Of a DNA stretch of 64,000 bases, positions 9,070 through 17,895 are shown one piece after another. Numbering within the stretch: position 1 is the first letter of the stretch; each line of letters starts with the position of its first letter. The stretch covers positions 1,984,001-2,048,000 of the forward strand of contig NZ_CP031223.1 of the NCBI RefSeq assembly GCF_008973485.1, written 5' to 3'. Position numbers and translations under genes: made by a program. This stretch comes from Psychrobacillus glaciei (GTDB taxonomy: Bacteria > Bacillota > Bacilli > Bacillales_A > Planococcaceae). Under the pieces are notes generated by a model. The model was not told where the DNA came from, searched no databases, and saw nothing but the letters and a program-made list of their open reading frames with translations.

Positions 9070-9714
9070 ATGGAGAAAGTTCTAAATAAGATAGTCAATT
9101 TGGTTAACAGTAAGAATGAAAAAATCATCATTGGAATTTCGGGTCCTGGTGCATCTGGAAAGACAACGTTTGCCCATAATCTTATAAAACTTCTGGGAGA
9201 TGAAGATGTGAATTATATCAATACGGACCCATATATCATCGGCTCTCATCTTAGGAAGTACACTTTAATTAACTATGAATATAAGAATCAACACCATCAA
9301 GATAAAATGACAGCCTGTCATCCTGCTGCTCATAATATATATGCTTTAGAGAGAGATGTACAAATGGTGAGAGATGCTTTAGATTTTTATACAATAGGCA
9401 CAAATTATACAGAGAGTAAGTTAATTTCTTCACAAAACAAAGTAAATATTATAGAAGGTATGACCGTTGCCTTTACAGATCCCAATTTGTATGATCTAAA
9501 AGTTTACTTACATACAGATGGGGAAACCGAGCTGATGAGAAGGGGTATACGTGATGTTTCTGAAAGAGGAACAGATATAAATTATTTAAGAAAATCTCAT
9601 GAAGAGCGTAGAATTCAATATGATTTATTTATGCATCCCTACTATCAAAATTTCGATATAGTTTTAAAAAATTCAAATGAAAGCTATATACTTGAAAAAA
9701 GTTGTTTTAATTAA
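9070..9714 (+). CDS. P-loop kinase related to uridine kinase
   Basis: A 214-residue cytoplasmic protein with a Walker A loop GPGASGKT at residues 25 to 32 in the context IIIGISGPGASGKTTF. It also has the aspartate-rich NTDPYIIG region and KVNIIEGMTVAF, the pattern of the uridine kinase/phosphoribulokinase-like family. The substrate is unknown. ATG 9070 is preceded by TGGAGGAAAAA. It stands alone between spacers, as a cassette-like single gene. Confidence 0.75.
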   Translation: MEKVLNKIVNLVNSKNEKIIIGISGPGASGKTTFAHNLIKLLGDEDVNYINTDPYIIGSHLRKYTLINYEYKNQHHQDKMTACHPAAHNIYALERDVQMVRDALDFYTIGTNYTESKLISSQNKVNIIEGMTVAFTDPNLYDLKVYLHTDGETELMRRGIRDVSERGTDINYLRKSHEERRIQYDLFMHPYYQNFDIVLKNSNESYILEKSCFN

Positions 9715-9732
9715 TTTGTTTTGTGAAATAGT

Positions 9733-9815
9733 GTACTTAAACTAACGGAGACTTTACTTCAATAAAGAGTAGAGCCTTTTTTACTAACGCAGCAGTTTGG
9801 TTGAACAAAGAGGTT
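9733..9815. repeat. Palindromic spacer, complete copy
   Basis: ACTTAAACTAACGGAGACTT, then a terminator-like hairpin (CTTTACTTCAATAAAGAG with a following T-run), then ACTAACGCAGCAGTTTGGTT and GAACAAAGAGG. It is one of the clearest copies: left half, terminator, right half. Confidence 0.75.
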
Positions 9816-9888
9816 TCTTTAGTAAGAACATAGAAATAGTTATTAAACAGATGATATTAGCATTGCTATTGTTTAGGAGGATAAAGGA

Positions 9889-10080
9889 ATGACCCAAAAC
9901 AAACAAGATAAAATCCAAAAGCAAAAAAAAATTCAAGGTGTATATAGAAAGATAAAACAACAGTGTTGAGGAAATAAAGACGATAAAAGTGATAACGAAA
10001 TAGGTGTATTAATTGTAAAAAATTGTGTTGTTTTAGGGATTATACTTCTTGTACTGAATGCATTTATTGATGATTTTTAG
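9889..10080 (+). pseudogene. Small membrane protein interrupted by TGA
   Basis: AGGAGG lies eight bases before an ATG at 9889. The frame gives a basic N-terminus (KQDKIQKQKKIQGVYRK), then Cys-TGA at 9967 to 9969, and continues in the same frame to 10080 with a membrane helix (VVLGIILLVLNAFIDDF). Without the TGA it would encode a 63-residue protein with one C-terminal membrane span. I read this as a nonsense mutation; nothing suggests selenocysteine insertion. Confidence 0.5.
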
Positions 10081-10130
10081 ATTTGGTTTACTGGAAATTA
10101 GAGCGTACAAATTTGTGAAAAAATGCACTT

Positions 10131-10329
10131 AAACTACCAAGAAAATTAGTTTCTTCAAGAAAAGGAAAATGACAATACTTAAGAAGACCCCTGCTTAATC
10201 GTAAAAAAAAAGAGGAGAGCGGATATTAATAAGTCTATTGATTTCGGTGGACTACTAGTATTGACTCCTATAACCATTTTCATTCTCTGTGGTGAAGCGC
10301 TGATTTTGCGCTTCATGGATGGCTAACGG
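10131..10329 (+). repeat. 200-bp long repeat, copy 1, with short membrane-peptide frame
   Basis: Near-identical copies lie at 12465 and 18492, and parts of a fourth flank the IS110 element. The repeat starts AACTACCAAGAAAATTAG and ends GGATGGCTAACGGG. Inside, 10225 to 10326 is an open frame of 33 codons (INKSIDFGGLLVLTPITI, then FILCGEALILRFMDG), a single hydrophobic helix. It has GGAG seven bases before an ATT codon but no standard start. The frame is undamaged in all three full copies. Whether it is translated is unknown. Confidence 0.7.
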
Positions 10330-10400
10330 GGACTTTACTTCCAGAAGGAGTAAAGCCTTTTTGCTTGTTGAACTAACGCCGCAGGTTAGTGAAGTAAGGC
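10322..10400. repeat. Palindromic spacer, complete copy
   Basis: GCTAACGGGGACTTTACTT, then a terminator-like stem (CTTTACT and AGTAAAG) with a T-run, then GCTTGTTGAACTAACGCC and GCAGGTTAGTGAAG. It is directly fused to the end of the long repeat. Confidence 0.7.
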
Positions 10401-10461
10401 TTTGCTATAATAAAAATGTGAAAAGATGTTTTTTGAAATCAAATTCTAGGAGTGAAATTAA

Positions 10462-11223
10462 ATGCCGTTGACTTTTGCTCATCCAGCAGTAGTTTTACCT
10501 TTTTCAAGAAATAGTAAATATGTTAATTTCTTTGCATTGGTATTAGGTAGCATGTCACCTGATTTTGAGTATTTTCTACGAGGAAAGCCATATGGTGAGA
10601 TTGGTCATACATTCTTTGGATTTATAGCTTTTAATCTTCCTATCTTAGTAGTCGTTCATTTTATTTATCAAATATGTATACATAGGACCTTAGTTAGTCA
10701 TTTGCCATCTGTATTGCAAGATACATATAATCAAAAAACAAGTTCACCCAGTTTGTTGAAAATATTTGTATTTTTGTTTTCTGCATTATTTGGAATGCTA
10801 ACCCATGTAGTCTGGGATTCGTTCACTCATTTTGGAGGATTTATGGTGACAAACTTATCAATCCTTTCTTATACTGTTCATATTTTTGATTTTAATATCC
10901 CAATCTTTAAGTTTCTTCAGCACGGTAGCACAATAGTTGGTACTACTGTGATTATAGTATATATGTACTTTCGAACAGCAAGGAGTAGATGTAATAGTAA
11001 TGAGACTACAAGACCGAAACAAAAATTCAAGTATTGGGGTCGAATAACATTGTTAACTGCACTTTTGTTTTGTTTATGGTATTTCATTGATAGAGTTTCG
11101 ATTGAATTTTATGGCATTATTGTTGTTCGAATAATAGATTCAGCTTTGATTAGTTTGTTAGTTGTTTCATTATATTTTAATCACTTTAATAGAGCAAAGA
11201 CAGGAGATCCTTTATTAAAGTAA
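10462..11223 (+). CDS. DUF4184-family membrane protein
   Basis: A 253-residue integral membrane protein of the DUF4184 type. It begins MPLTFAHPAVVLPF and contains the conserved stretches LVLGSMSPDFEYFLRG and GHTFFGFIAFNLPI. A later histidine/aspartate motif, MLTHVVWDSFTHFGG, resembles the metal-binding pattern of YdjM-like membrane hydrolases. There are about five membrane helices. The biochemical role is not known. ATG 10462 is preceded by TAGGAGTGAAATTA. It is a single gene between palindromic spacers. Confidence 0.8.
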   Translation: MPLTFAHPAVVLPFSRNSKYVNFFALVLGSMSPDFEYFLRGKPYGEIGHTFFGFIAFNLPILVVVHFIYQICIHRTLVSHLPSVLQDTYNQKTSSPSLLKIFVFLFSALFGMLTHVVWDSFTHFGGFMVTNLSILSYTVHIFDFNIPIFKFLQHGSTIVGTTVIIVYMYFRTARSRCNSNETTRPKQKFKYWGRITLLTALLFCLWYFIDRVSIEFYGIIVVRIIDSALISLLVVSLYFNHFNRAKTGDPLLK

Positions 11224-11326
11224 TGGGTGCTTTAGTAAAACAAGACCATCAAAAATGATGCTCTTGTTTTATGTACAATGTGAAATGTTACACTTAAACT
11301 AACACAGCAGTTTAGTTGAAGAAGGA
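11222..11326. repeat. Palindromic spacer, complete copy
   Basis: ATGGGTGCTTTAGTAAAAC, then a terminator hairpin (AACAAGACCATC pairing with GATGCTCTTGTT), then CTTAAACTAACACAGCAG and TTTAGTTGAAGAAGG. It begins immediately at the stop codon of the DUF4184 gene. Confidence 0.75.
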
Positions 11327-11361
11327 ATGGTAAAATTAAAGAAACATAATGAGGTGTGGCT

Positions 11362-11941
11362 ATGCTTTTAAATGACTATATTAATGAGAATTTCGCTAAC
11401 TTAAACCTTAGACCACCATTGTAATATAACTGGGAAATTGGCATACGGTTCGAATTAGGGGTGGAGTGGGATAGAGAATACAATTACGAAAAAAGTCCTT
11501 GGAAATTTTTGTTGTTGTAGATGTGAACGATTTTGGAGATGGAAAAACCTATAAGCATAAAGCGAGGATCTTTTCTCCCTATGTCTATGAAAAATCAATC
11601 TTATATAATTGAAGCATGCAGAAATGCTTTATATTTTCCCAGAGGATGATGAAGAAGAAAAATATAAAACCCATAGGTTTACTCTTAAATGCAAAGCATC
11701 TGATATGAAATATGTTTCATTGTTAAAGGCAGTATGCAATCAGGATTTAGGAATCCAACCAAGTATTTTTCATAGGATATATTTTTTAAATATCAAAAGG
11801 AGAACCATTTTTCACGTGTACGATGATAGAGGATGTGATTTGCTTGCTACCTCAATTGAATATATACGAGACATTTATAATACATACAATGATTGGATAT
11901 TAAATTACGACAAGGATGCAATAGATAAAGTGTCTAAATAA
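11362..11941 (+). pseudogene. DUF3885-family gene with multiple lesions
   Basis: ATG 11362 follows TGAGGTGTGG and opens MLLNDYINENFANLNL. A TAA replaces the aromatic codon before YNWEIGIRFELG. An internal deletion joins ENSPW-like sequence to VVVDVNDFGDGKTYK out of frame, and a further shift follows. The last 100 codons (KYKTHRFTLKCKASD, FHVYDDRGCDL, YNDWILNYD) are intact from 11609. A second, also broken paralogue lies at 21561 to 22122. DUF3885 proteins are small soluble proteins of unknown role common in Bacillus. This copy cannot make a full protein. Confidence 0.75.
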
Positions 11942-11955
11942 GAATTAATCCTTAT

Positions 11956-12047
11956 TGTAACGGAGGCTTTAGTAGAAGATTATTTTGCTGTAAATAATCT
12001 TCTTTTTTCTTGTTCAACTAAAGATGTAGTTTAATTTAACAAGAAAA
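11956..12047. repeat. Palindromic spacer, complete copy
   Basis: TGTAACGGAGGCTTTAGTAG, then a terminator hairpin (AGAAGATTATTT pairing with AAATAATCTTCT, T-run), then CTTGTTCAACTAAAGATG and TAGTTTAATTTAACAAG. Confidence 0.7.
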
Positions 12048-12088
12048 TAGGGAAATTAAACATATACCAGAACGGATGGGGGTTAATT

Positions 12089-12439
12089 ATGTCTGAATAC
12101 ATTATTGATTTATCTAGCGATGTAGATAATGAAGAAGATTTCGAAATGACAGGAGATAACATTGCTTTAATAAACGTTATGGATATGAGTGGGGATGAAA
12201 TAACGCAGAATTGTAGAGTACAAATTACTTTAAGTAAAAATGCTTTACTCGGATTAGGTACTGAGTTAATACGGTTAGCACACGAATATAAGGATAGTAA
12301 ACATTTTCATATAGAACCAATAAACAAAGAATATGTAGTCCAATCTAAGGGGATTATGCTTCACCCAGAGAGTTGTGAACTTATCTTGGGTTGTGGAGAT
12401 TTCGACTCATTTACTGAATATACAAAAGAAGAGGTTTAA
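12089..12439 (+). CDS. Conserved-looking soluble protein of unknown function
   Basis: A 116-residue acidic protein without signal peptide or membrane segment. It shows alternating beta-like segments (NIALINVMDM, NCRVQITLSKNALLGLG) and a C-terminal part rich in Cys, Gly and acidic residues (SCELILGCGDFDSF). ATG 12089 follows GGATGGGGGTTAATT. Size and composition recall immunity-type proteins of Bacillus, but I cannot name a family and no toxin gene is adjacent. It lies between a palindromic spacer and the second long repeat. Confidence 0.55.
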   Translation: MSEYIIDLSSDVDNEEDFEMTGDNIALINVMDMSGDEITQNCRVQITLSKNALLGLGTELIRLAHEYKDSKHFHIEPINKEYVVQSKGIMLHPESCELILGCGDFDSFTEYTKEEV

Positions 12440-12464
12440 TTGAGATTGTGAAACATTGTACTTA

Positions 12465-12660
12465 AACTACCATGAAAATTAGTTTCTTCAAGGAAAGAAA
12501 AATGACAATACTTAAGAAGACCCCTGCTTAATCGTAAAAAAAGAGGAGAGCGGATATTAATAAGTCTATTGATTTCGGTGGACTACTAGTATTGACTCCT
12601 CTAACCATTTTCATTCTCTGTGGTGAAGCGCTGATTTTGCGCTTCATGGATGGCTAACGG
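12465..12660 (+). repeat. 200-bp long repeat, copy 2
   Basis: Nearly identical to the copy at 10131. The 33-codon hydrophobic frame occupies 12556 to 12657 and differs by a single residue (Ile to Leu). The poly-A upstream of its GAGGAG is two bases shorter than in copy 1, yet the frame downstream is kept. Confidence 0.7.
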
Positions 12661-12724
12661 GTGCTTTAGTGAAAATCGTTGAGCAGATCAGACAGCTCTT
12701 TTATCTTATTGAACTAACGCAGCA
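12652..12724. repeat. Palindromic spacer, copy cut by intron B
   Basis: GCTAACGGGTGCTTTAGTG, a middle segment with GAGCAGATCAGACAGCTC, then TTATTGAACTAACGCAGCA, where intron B begins. The palindrome resumes after the intron at 15370 with GTTTAGTTCAATAAG. Confidence 0.75.
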
Positions 12725-15369
12725 GCGCGACAAGTTTTGTTATAAGCACTAATGTGTGAAAATACAAGGGATTCCTTCGGAAATCCTAACTTTATAACCG
12801 AGGATAGGAATGAAAAAACCACGTATTTTGAAACTATCCCATTGATACTCCTGCATGCGTCATAATAGACAGATTATGGGGTCTGAAGCTCAGGTGAAGT
12901 CGGCAGAACAAAGGCTGAAGCCACTCCTCAAGGAAAAGGTATGCCAATGGATATGCCGGATGGCTGAAAAACTAAATATGGTGAGAATTTTCTTGTGGAA
13001 AAGAACAGACGAACTTCCGGAGGTACAGGTCTAAAGTTAGAACATAAGGAAACTTGTGTACCATCCAACGATGGGGTGAGTGACGTAGAGTAAAAATTGC
13101 TTCTATGAAACACGTTATACCGAACAATGGCGGTATCCAGCTCACAGGCCTACAGGAAGCACCTAAGTTTAGAAAAAATATAGCTAGGTTGTAAGGGACT
13201 TGGAAAGTAAGGAACGTTGACTCAAGGGCTGTCACCCGAAACGGTTGCTATAAGCGGTATAGCGAAATGCATTTGTCCTTATGAGGGTAGGGGTACGACC
13301 AGTGAAAGCTCTGTAATGGAGGTGGAGGAACAGCCCCAAGTCTAGCGATAAGTAATAATTATTTTTCAACTGTGCATTGCACCGGTCGGGTAAGAACGTG
13401 GGAACATCACTTCAAAAGGAATGATGCCACAGTGCAAGCTCTTCGATATTGGGATTATTACGGGATGACAGACACCTTTACAGACTTACATCAACGAGCC
13501 AAAAATAAAGAATCATTCCATCTGCTATACGACATCATCACGTCGAGGAACAATATTTTATTAGCGTACCGAATAATTAAGTCAAATAAAGGGTCGAAGA
13601 CTCCTGGAACAGATGGTAAAACTATTGTAGACATAGAAAAACGTTCGGAGAACGAATTAGTAGAAGAAATACAAAGTAAGCTTAAAAATTATCGCCCAAT
13701 GAAAGTTAGACGCAAACTAATAGAAAAAGATAACGGTAAGATACGACCATTGGGTATTCCATGCATTCTTGATAGAATCATACAACAATGCTTTAAACAA
13801 GTGTTAGAGCCGATTGCAGAGGCTAATTTTTATAATCATAGCTATGGATTTAGACCTTTACGGTCTACTCATCATGCGATGGCGAGAATTCAATTTCTAG
13901 TTAATCAGTCGAAACTCCATTACGTTGTAGATGTTGATATAAAAGGGTTTTTTGATAATATCAATCATACCTTGCTTATTAAACAGTTATGGAATTTAGG
14001 TATTCGGGATAGACAGGTTCTAGCCTGTATATCTAAAATGCTAAAAGCAGAAGTGGATGGAGAAGGTATTCCAACAAAAGGTTCTCCGCAAGGTGGCCTA
14101 CTTTCACCGTTATTGTCTAACATTGTACTAAATGAATTGGACCAATGGATTGCGAATCAATGGGAACTATTCCCCCTCCATAAAAACTTAAAAACTAGAG
14201 AAGGTCAACTTCTTGCAAAAAAGCGAACTCACTTAAAAGAAGGCTACATTGTTAGATACGCTGATGACCTCAAAATCATCTGTCGAGATTGGAAAACTGC
14301 TGAAAAGTGGTATCATACTGTAAAGCTTTATCTAAAAGACCGTTTAAAACTTGATATTTCACCAGAAAAATCGAAGATTATTAATCTACGCAAGAATGAG
14401 TCTGCTTTCCTTGGTTACACAATACGTGCGAATCTTAAAGGAAAAAAGCGAGTCGCCCATACGTTTGTCAAAGCCGAAAAGATGCAGAAAATTAAGGCGG
14501 ATGCAAAGAAACGACTAGAAATACTCCGAACATCGCCAACTACTCAAAATGCTATGCGCTTTAATAGTTTTGTCTTAGGGTTACACAATTATTTTAACAG
14601 AGCTACTCACGTCAACTTAGCGTTCTCACGCCTTGCCTACGAAATAGGTGCATCTATGTACAATCGTCTTAAACCTGTCGGTAAATATGAACATCCCAAC
14701 AATCCGCCACCTGTCTATAAAAAGTTTTATGGCTTAGGCTCTAAAACGTATAAAATCGCCGGGGTATACCTCTTTCCTCTCGGGATCATTAAAACTAAAA
14801 ATGTGATTGGTTTTACTCAAAGTATAACTCCATTTACCCAAGAAGGTCGAGTACAATTAATCAAACGGTTGAGTAAAGACATAAGACATGAAATAGTATT
14901 GTTAATGGAATCAAAAATACCGACACGAAGTGTCGAATATATGGATAATCGGATTAGCAGATACAGTATGAAGAAAGGGAAATGTGAAATAACAGGCATG
15001 TTCCTAACAGCACAAAACGTATACTGTCACCATTATATACCTAAGCATCTTGGTGGAAGCGATAAATTTAATAATTTACGTATCCTCCAAAAAGAGGTAC
15101 ATGAATTAATCCATATAACCGACAAAATTAAGGCGAATACTCTCATAAGAATTTTGGGTATCACTGAATCGATGTTAGAAAAAATCAATAAATATCGAGA
15201 AAAATGTGAGCTAGAAATAATCAAATAACCCAAATCAACATGAGTAACTTGAAACTTATAATTAATAATACCATCGCTAGATGGAACGCGGAATGCTTGG
15301 AAACTGGCACGTTCCGTGCGGAGTAGGGGAAAAGCTGGAGATAACATCAAATGCTTACCTATTACTAAC
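12725..15369 (+). mobile_element. Group II intron B, full-length with HNH-type maturase
   Basis: This is a 2.6-kb intron starting GCGCGACAAGTTTTG. Its 5' ribozyme part is about 640 nt, the reverse transcriptase lies in domain IV, and the 3' end contains a domain V hairpin (15281 to 15330 region) and domain VI ending CCTATTACTAAC. It is inserted in the loop of a right half-palindrome (GCAGCA^GTTTAGTT). Copies A, C and D of the same family lie at 7315, 32807 and 22264, all in spacer palindromes and all in the same orientation. This is the only copy with an intact protein and so the likely driver. Confidence 0.85.
13372..15228 (+). CDS. ltrA: Group II intron reverse transcriptase/maturase with HNH endonuclease
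   Basis: A 618-residue multifunctional intron protein. The N-terminal RT0/RT1 region (SNKGSKTPGTDGKTI) is followed by the palm with DIKGFFDNINHTLL, GSPQGGLLSPLLSNI and the catalytic box YADD at residues 296 to 299. The maturase X domain follows (FNSFVLGLHNYFNRATHV). The C-terminal HNH nuclease is shown by CEITGMFLTAQNVYCHHYIP and DKFNNLRILQKEVHEL. It helps the RNA fold and splice, then copies it into new DNA sites. It starts at GTG 13372 inside domain IV. Identical N-terminal segments are found in the truncated copy C. Confidence 0.92.
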   Translation: MHCTGRVRTWEHHFKRNDATVQALRYWDYYGMTDTFTDLHQRAKNKESFHLLYDIITSRNNILLAYRIIKSNKGSKTPGTDGKTIVDIEKRSENELVEEIQSKLKNYRPMKVRRKLIEKDNGKIRPLGIPCILDRIIQQCFKQVLEPIAEANFYNHSYGFRPLRSTHHAMARIQFLVNQSKLHYVVDVDIKGFFDNINHTLLIKQLWNLGIRDRQVLACISKMLKAEVDGEGIPTKGSPQGGLLSPLLSNIVLNELDQWIANQWELFPLHKNLKTREGQLLAKKRTHLKEGYIVRYADDLKIICRDWKTAEKWYHTVKLYLKDRLKLDISPEKSKIINLRKNESAFLGYTIRANLKGKKRVAHTFVKAEKMQKIKADAKKRLEILRTSPTTQNAMRFNSFVLGLHNYFNRATHVNLAFSRLAYEIGASMYNRLKPVGKYEHPNNPPPVYKKFYGLGSKTYKIAGVYLFPLGIIKTKNVIGFTQSITPFTQEGRVQLIKRLSKDIRHEIVLLMESKIPTRSVEYMDNRISRYSMKKGKCEITGMFLTAQNVYCHHYIPKHLGGSDKFNNLRILQKEVHELIHITDKIKANTLIRILGITESMLEKINKYREKCELEIIK

Positions 15370-15462
15370 GTTTAGTTCAATAAGAAAGAATGGAGATTAG
15401 AAGGAAAAAAATACATAAATGTAGAAAGTAATCTGTTAAAGATATTGGAAGGAGTTGATAGA

Positions 15463-15882
15463 ATGAGGGAAAAGTTGCTAAGGGTTGGAACTACTTATAT
15501 TCCAGTAACTAATGTAGAAAATTCTTATGAATGGTATGTTAACAAATTGGGGGCAGAGTTAAGTTATAAAGACGAAGACAAAGCAATTCTTAATTTCGCA
15601 AACCAAAGTATTTTTCTTGTTAAATCTAAAGAAAGTCAAAGTTCTAACTTCTATGATTGTTATGGTACAGAACGTTTTTCTATAACATTTGAAGTTAATG
15701 GACTAACTGCATTAGAGGCAATTCATAGAGATTTTACCGATAAAGAAATAAGAGTTGGAGAAATTGAAAACAGAGGACACTCTGGTAGGAACTTTGTTTT
15801 CTTTGATTTAGATGGTAATAAATTTGATGTGTGGAGTGAATTAAGTCCACTTTTCAAAGAAAAATATCTTATCACGCAATAG
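15463..15882 (+). CDS. VOC (glyoxalase/bleomycin-resistance fold) protein
   Basis: A 139-residue single-domain vicinal-oxygen-chelate protein. It opens with the beta-alpha unit VGTTYIPVTNVENSYEWYVN followed by KLGAELSYK. The second half gives RFSITFEVNGLTALEAIH and ends in the typical FFDLDGNKFDVW. Members bind metals or hydrophobic drugs and catalyse varied reactions; this one cannot be assigned a substrate. I chose ATG 15463 because GGAAGGAG lies nine bases upstream; an in-frame TTG at 15445 lacks a ribosome site. It is the first gene downstream of intron B. Confidence 0.8.
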   Translation: MREKLLRVGTTYIPVTNVENSYEWYVNKLGAELSYKDEDKAILNFANQSIFLVKSKESQSSNFYDCYGTERFSITFEVNGLTALEAIHRDFTDKEIRVGEIENRGHSGRNFVFFDLDGNKFDVWSELSPLFKEKYLITQ

Positions 15883-15918
15883 AAAGAACTATTTTAATCT
15901 TTAACTAACGAGGTGCTT

Positions 15919-16601
15919 GTGCGGCCGAGCCTAGGTCGTATCATATAGCGGGTGGGATTCCCGTCGAGAAAGAACTAGCCATTCACTCGTAGCGAGTCTT
16001 GGAGGGCTAATGGTAACATTAGCCTTTAAGCGTAGACAGTTAGGTGGCGGGCCGAAAGCCAAATGGTTGAAGGGATTGAGCTCCATAATGTTAGTAAATC
16101 GAGAGGGCTGATGCCTTAAGCACAGCAGAAAGCTACATTTTATCCATCGTTAAAGGCAAGAAGGATAAAACCTCTCTGGAGTCAGAGACCTTGGCACGTC
16201 ACACATGGATATGATACGGCAACTCGGGAGGCCCTACCGGTCTTTTCTTCTTATAGAAGAGTATGGTGTACAAGCGATACTAAGCAAGGAAACCAAATGC
16301 CGATGTAGGGAGTCGGATAGCAGCGTAGTACCTATGAAGTTGGGTAATGCCGATGGAGGAAAGGCTGCTACCAGGTTATCACCCTTACTAGTGACACATT
16401 TACTACACACAGAGGTAGAGATAATAAATGGAAACTAAACTATTAAGGATAGCAGAATAAGCAAATCTGATCGAAAGAGATTAGGTACATCTTGTGAATG
16501 GTGACTTGGAGGAGCCGTGTGCGTAAATAGCGCAAGCACGGTTCTGTGAGGGGGGAGGAACACAATCTACCACAAGGTAGAAAGGTTCCCTTCTACTCGA
16601 C
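15919..16601 (+). mobile_element. Group II intron E, ORF-less, inserted in a spacer palindrome
   Basis: A 683-nt intron beginning GTGCGGCCGAGCC and ending CTTCTACTCGAC. Domain V is clear at 16512 to 16544 (GAGCCGTGTGCG pairing with CGCAAGCACGGTTC). It carries no reverse transcriptase; the 77-codon frame at 16205 is structural RNA sequence. The exons are ACTAACGAGGTGCTT and TACTTCAAGAA, so it sits precisely in a left half-unit of the spacer, a different site from introns A to D. A 5' fragment of the same family lies at 42423. Confidence 0.8.
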
Positions 16602-16756
16602 TACTTCAAGAAAAAAGGAAAGTTTTTTTCTTGAAAATAAGAAAGTAAAAAGTACAGTTTTAGAATAAAAGTTAGAAAATAAAGGAATCCACAATAAGCA
16701 CATAGCATATTTTGTCATAATGATAAATATTCCCTGATAACAAGGAGGTGTTCTTT

Positions 16757-17305
16757 TTGCAAAATAAAATTAAAATAATTATCTCTATCAGCCTTATTTT
16801 AGTGGTTTCTTATCTTATAAACATAGCATTAAAAGATGATATTAAGGAAATTGAAAAAGCTGTTTATTCTTTAAACCAACCATTTACTAAAATTGCTTAT
16901 ATAAAGCTTTTAGATAATAACCAAGCCATTGTATTTTATGAACATGATTCTGCTAATATAGATTATTTTGGAAATATAAGATTAAAGAAAAATATATTTG
17001 GATGGAAATTGGGTAACGGTAGTAGTAGTCAAACCGCAAATGATCATAAATTAGGTTGGAGCTTTTCAAATTTGAAGTATGATTTTTCAAAGTATACTGA
17101 TGTACTAAGTGGAAAAATTTTAGATTCTGAAATAAAAGAAGTTTTTGTTGTTTCTAAGAATAATAAGGGATATCAAGCTAAAATTGTTAAATATAACAAT
17201 GGAGAAAGGTTCTGGTACTTAATAACGGATGGAGAAGAATTACCAGGATCTACTATAACAGGTCTTTCTATTGATGGGAAAATAATAGAGGAGATAAAAA
17301 TGTAA
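16757..17305 (+). CDS. Membrane-anchored protein of unknown function
   Basis: A 182-residue protein with an N-terminal anchor (KIIISISLILVVSYLINIAL, residues 5 to 24) and an extracellular beta-rich domain containing FTKIAYIKLLDNNQAIVFYE and a WKLGNGSSSQT loop. I start at TTG 16757 because AAGGAGGTG ends seven bases upstream; the in-frame GTG 16748 is part of that ribosome site. The family resembles small anchored proteins common in Bacillus, role unknown. Upstream, 16602 to 16740 is A/T-rich with no gene. Confidence 0.6.
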   Translation: MQNKIKIIISISLILVVSYLINIALKDDIKEIEKAVYSLNQPFTKIAYIKLLDNNQAIVFYEHDSANIDYFGNIRLKKNIFGWKLGNGSSSQTANDHKLGWSFSNLKYDFSKYTDVLSGKILDSEIKEVFVVSKNNKGYQAKIVKYNNGERFWYLITDGEELPGSTITGLSIDGKIIEEIKM

Positions 17306-17320
17306 TTAATTTCTCCTTAA

Positions 17321-17531
17321 TTTACTAACAGATGCTTATTTTAAAATCTAAGAGTAGCAAGGTAACTCTTTTTTCTTGTTCAACTAAAGGTCCAGTTTAG
17401 TTCAAGAAGCAGGTTTTTTAAGATTGAGTTGAATAAGTTAATATATGTAAATTATTGAACGGAAAAGGTGCTTTACTTCAAGGATGGTTGGACTTTTTCT
17501 TGAACTAACTGGTCAGGTTAGCTAAACAAGG
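17321..17531. repeat. Two palindromic spacers in tandem
   Basis: First copy: TTACTAACAGATGCTTATTT, hairpin AAGAGTAGCAAGGTAACTCTT with a T-run, then TTCTTGTTCAACTAAAGG and TCCAGTTTAGTTCAAGAAGC. Second copy: AAAGGTGCTTTACTTCAAGG, then TTTTTCTTGAACTAACTGG and TCAGGTTAGCTAAACAAGG. About 50 bp without a gene lie between them, as if a gene once between the copies had been lost. Confidence 0.65.
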
Positions 17532-17575
17532 GTGTAGAATAAATCACTAATAATACATTTTAAAAGAGGGATATT

Positions 17576-17866
17576 ATGAACAACTACCAAATTGTAAAAG
17601 AAGTAATTAATGATTGGGACCCGAAGCACCTTTTACGTTACACATCTGTGGATGAATATGACCCAGAAATAAGTCGCATTGTATTGCTATTACCAACTGC
17701 AACATCTGTTGAAAAACTAGCTGAAGTAATACATGAGGTCTTTGATAAAATGTTTTCGGTGAGTGAAGTACATTCGATTAATAATTGTTATCCAAGTGCA
17801 TTAAAAATTTGGAACAAAATTAATAACAGTGAATTTCCGGATGTAAAAAAACGACATAATCTCTAA
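17576..17866 (+). CDS. DUF1871-family small protein
   Basis: A 96-residue acidic soluble protein with the DUF1871 pattern: VVINDWDP-like N-terminus (KEVINDWDPKHLL), YDPEISRIVLLLPTATSVEKL in the middle and AEVIHEVFDKMF later. B. subtilis YugE is a relative; the function is unknown. ATG 17576 follows AAAGAGGGATATT. It is a single gene between palindromic spacers. Confidence 0.7.
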   Translation: MNNYQIVKEVINDWDPKHLLRYTSVDEYDPEISRIVLLLPTATSVEKLAEVIHEVFDKMFSVSEVHSINNCYPSALKIWNKINNSEFPDVKKRHNL

Positions 17867-17895
17867 AAAAGAACAATAGTCAAAAGCGATATTAT

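Noticed and set aside
9967-9969. Cys-TGA as a selenocysteine codon
   Set aside because: The protein is a short membrane peptide without redox context and no SECIS-like hairpin was apparent downstream; a nonsense mutation is simpler.
16205-16438. 77-codon frame as a gene
   Set aside because: It lies wholly inside the structured RNA of intron E, has no ribosome site and no protein-like pattern.
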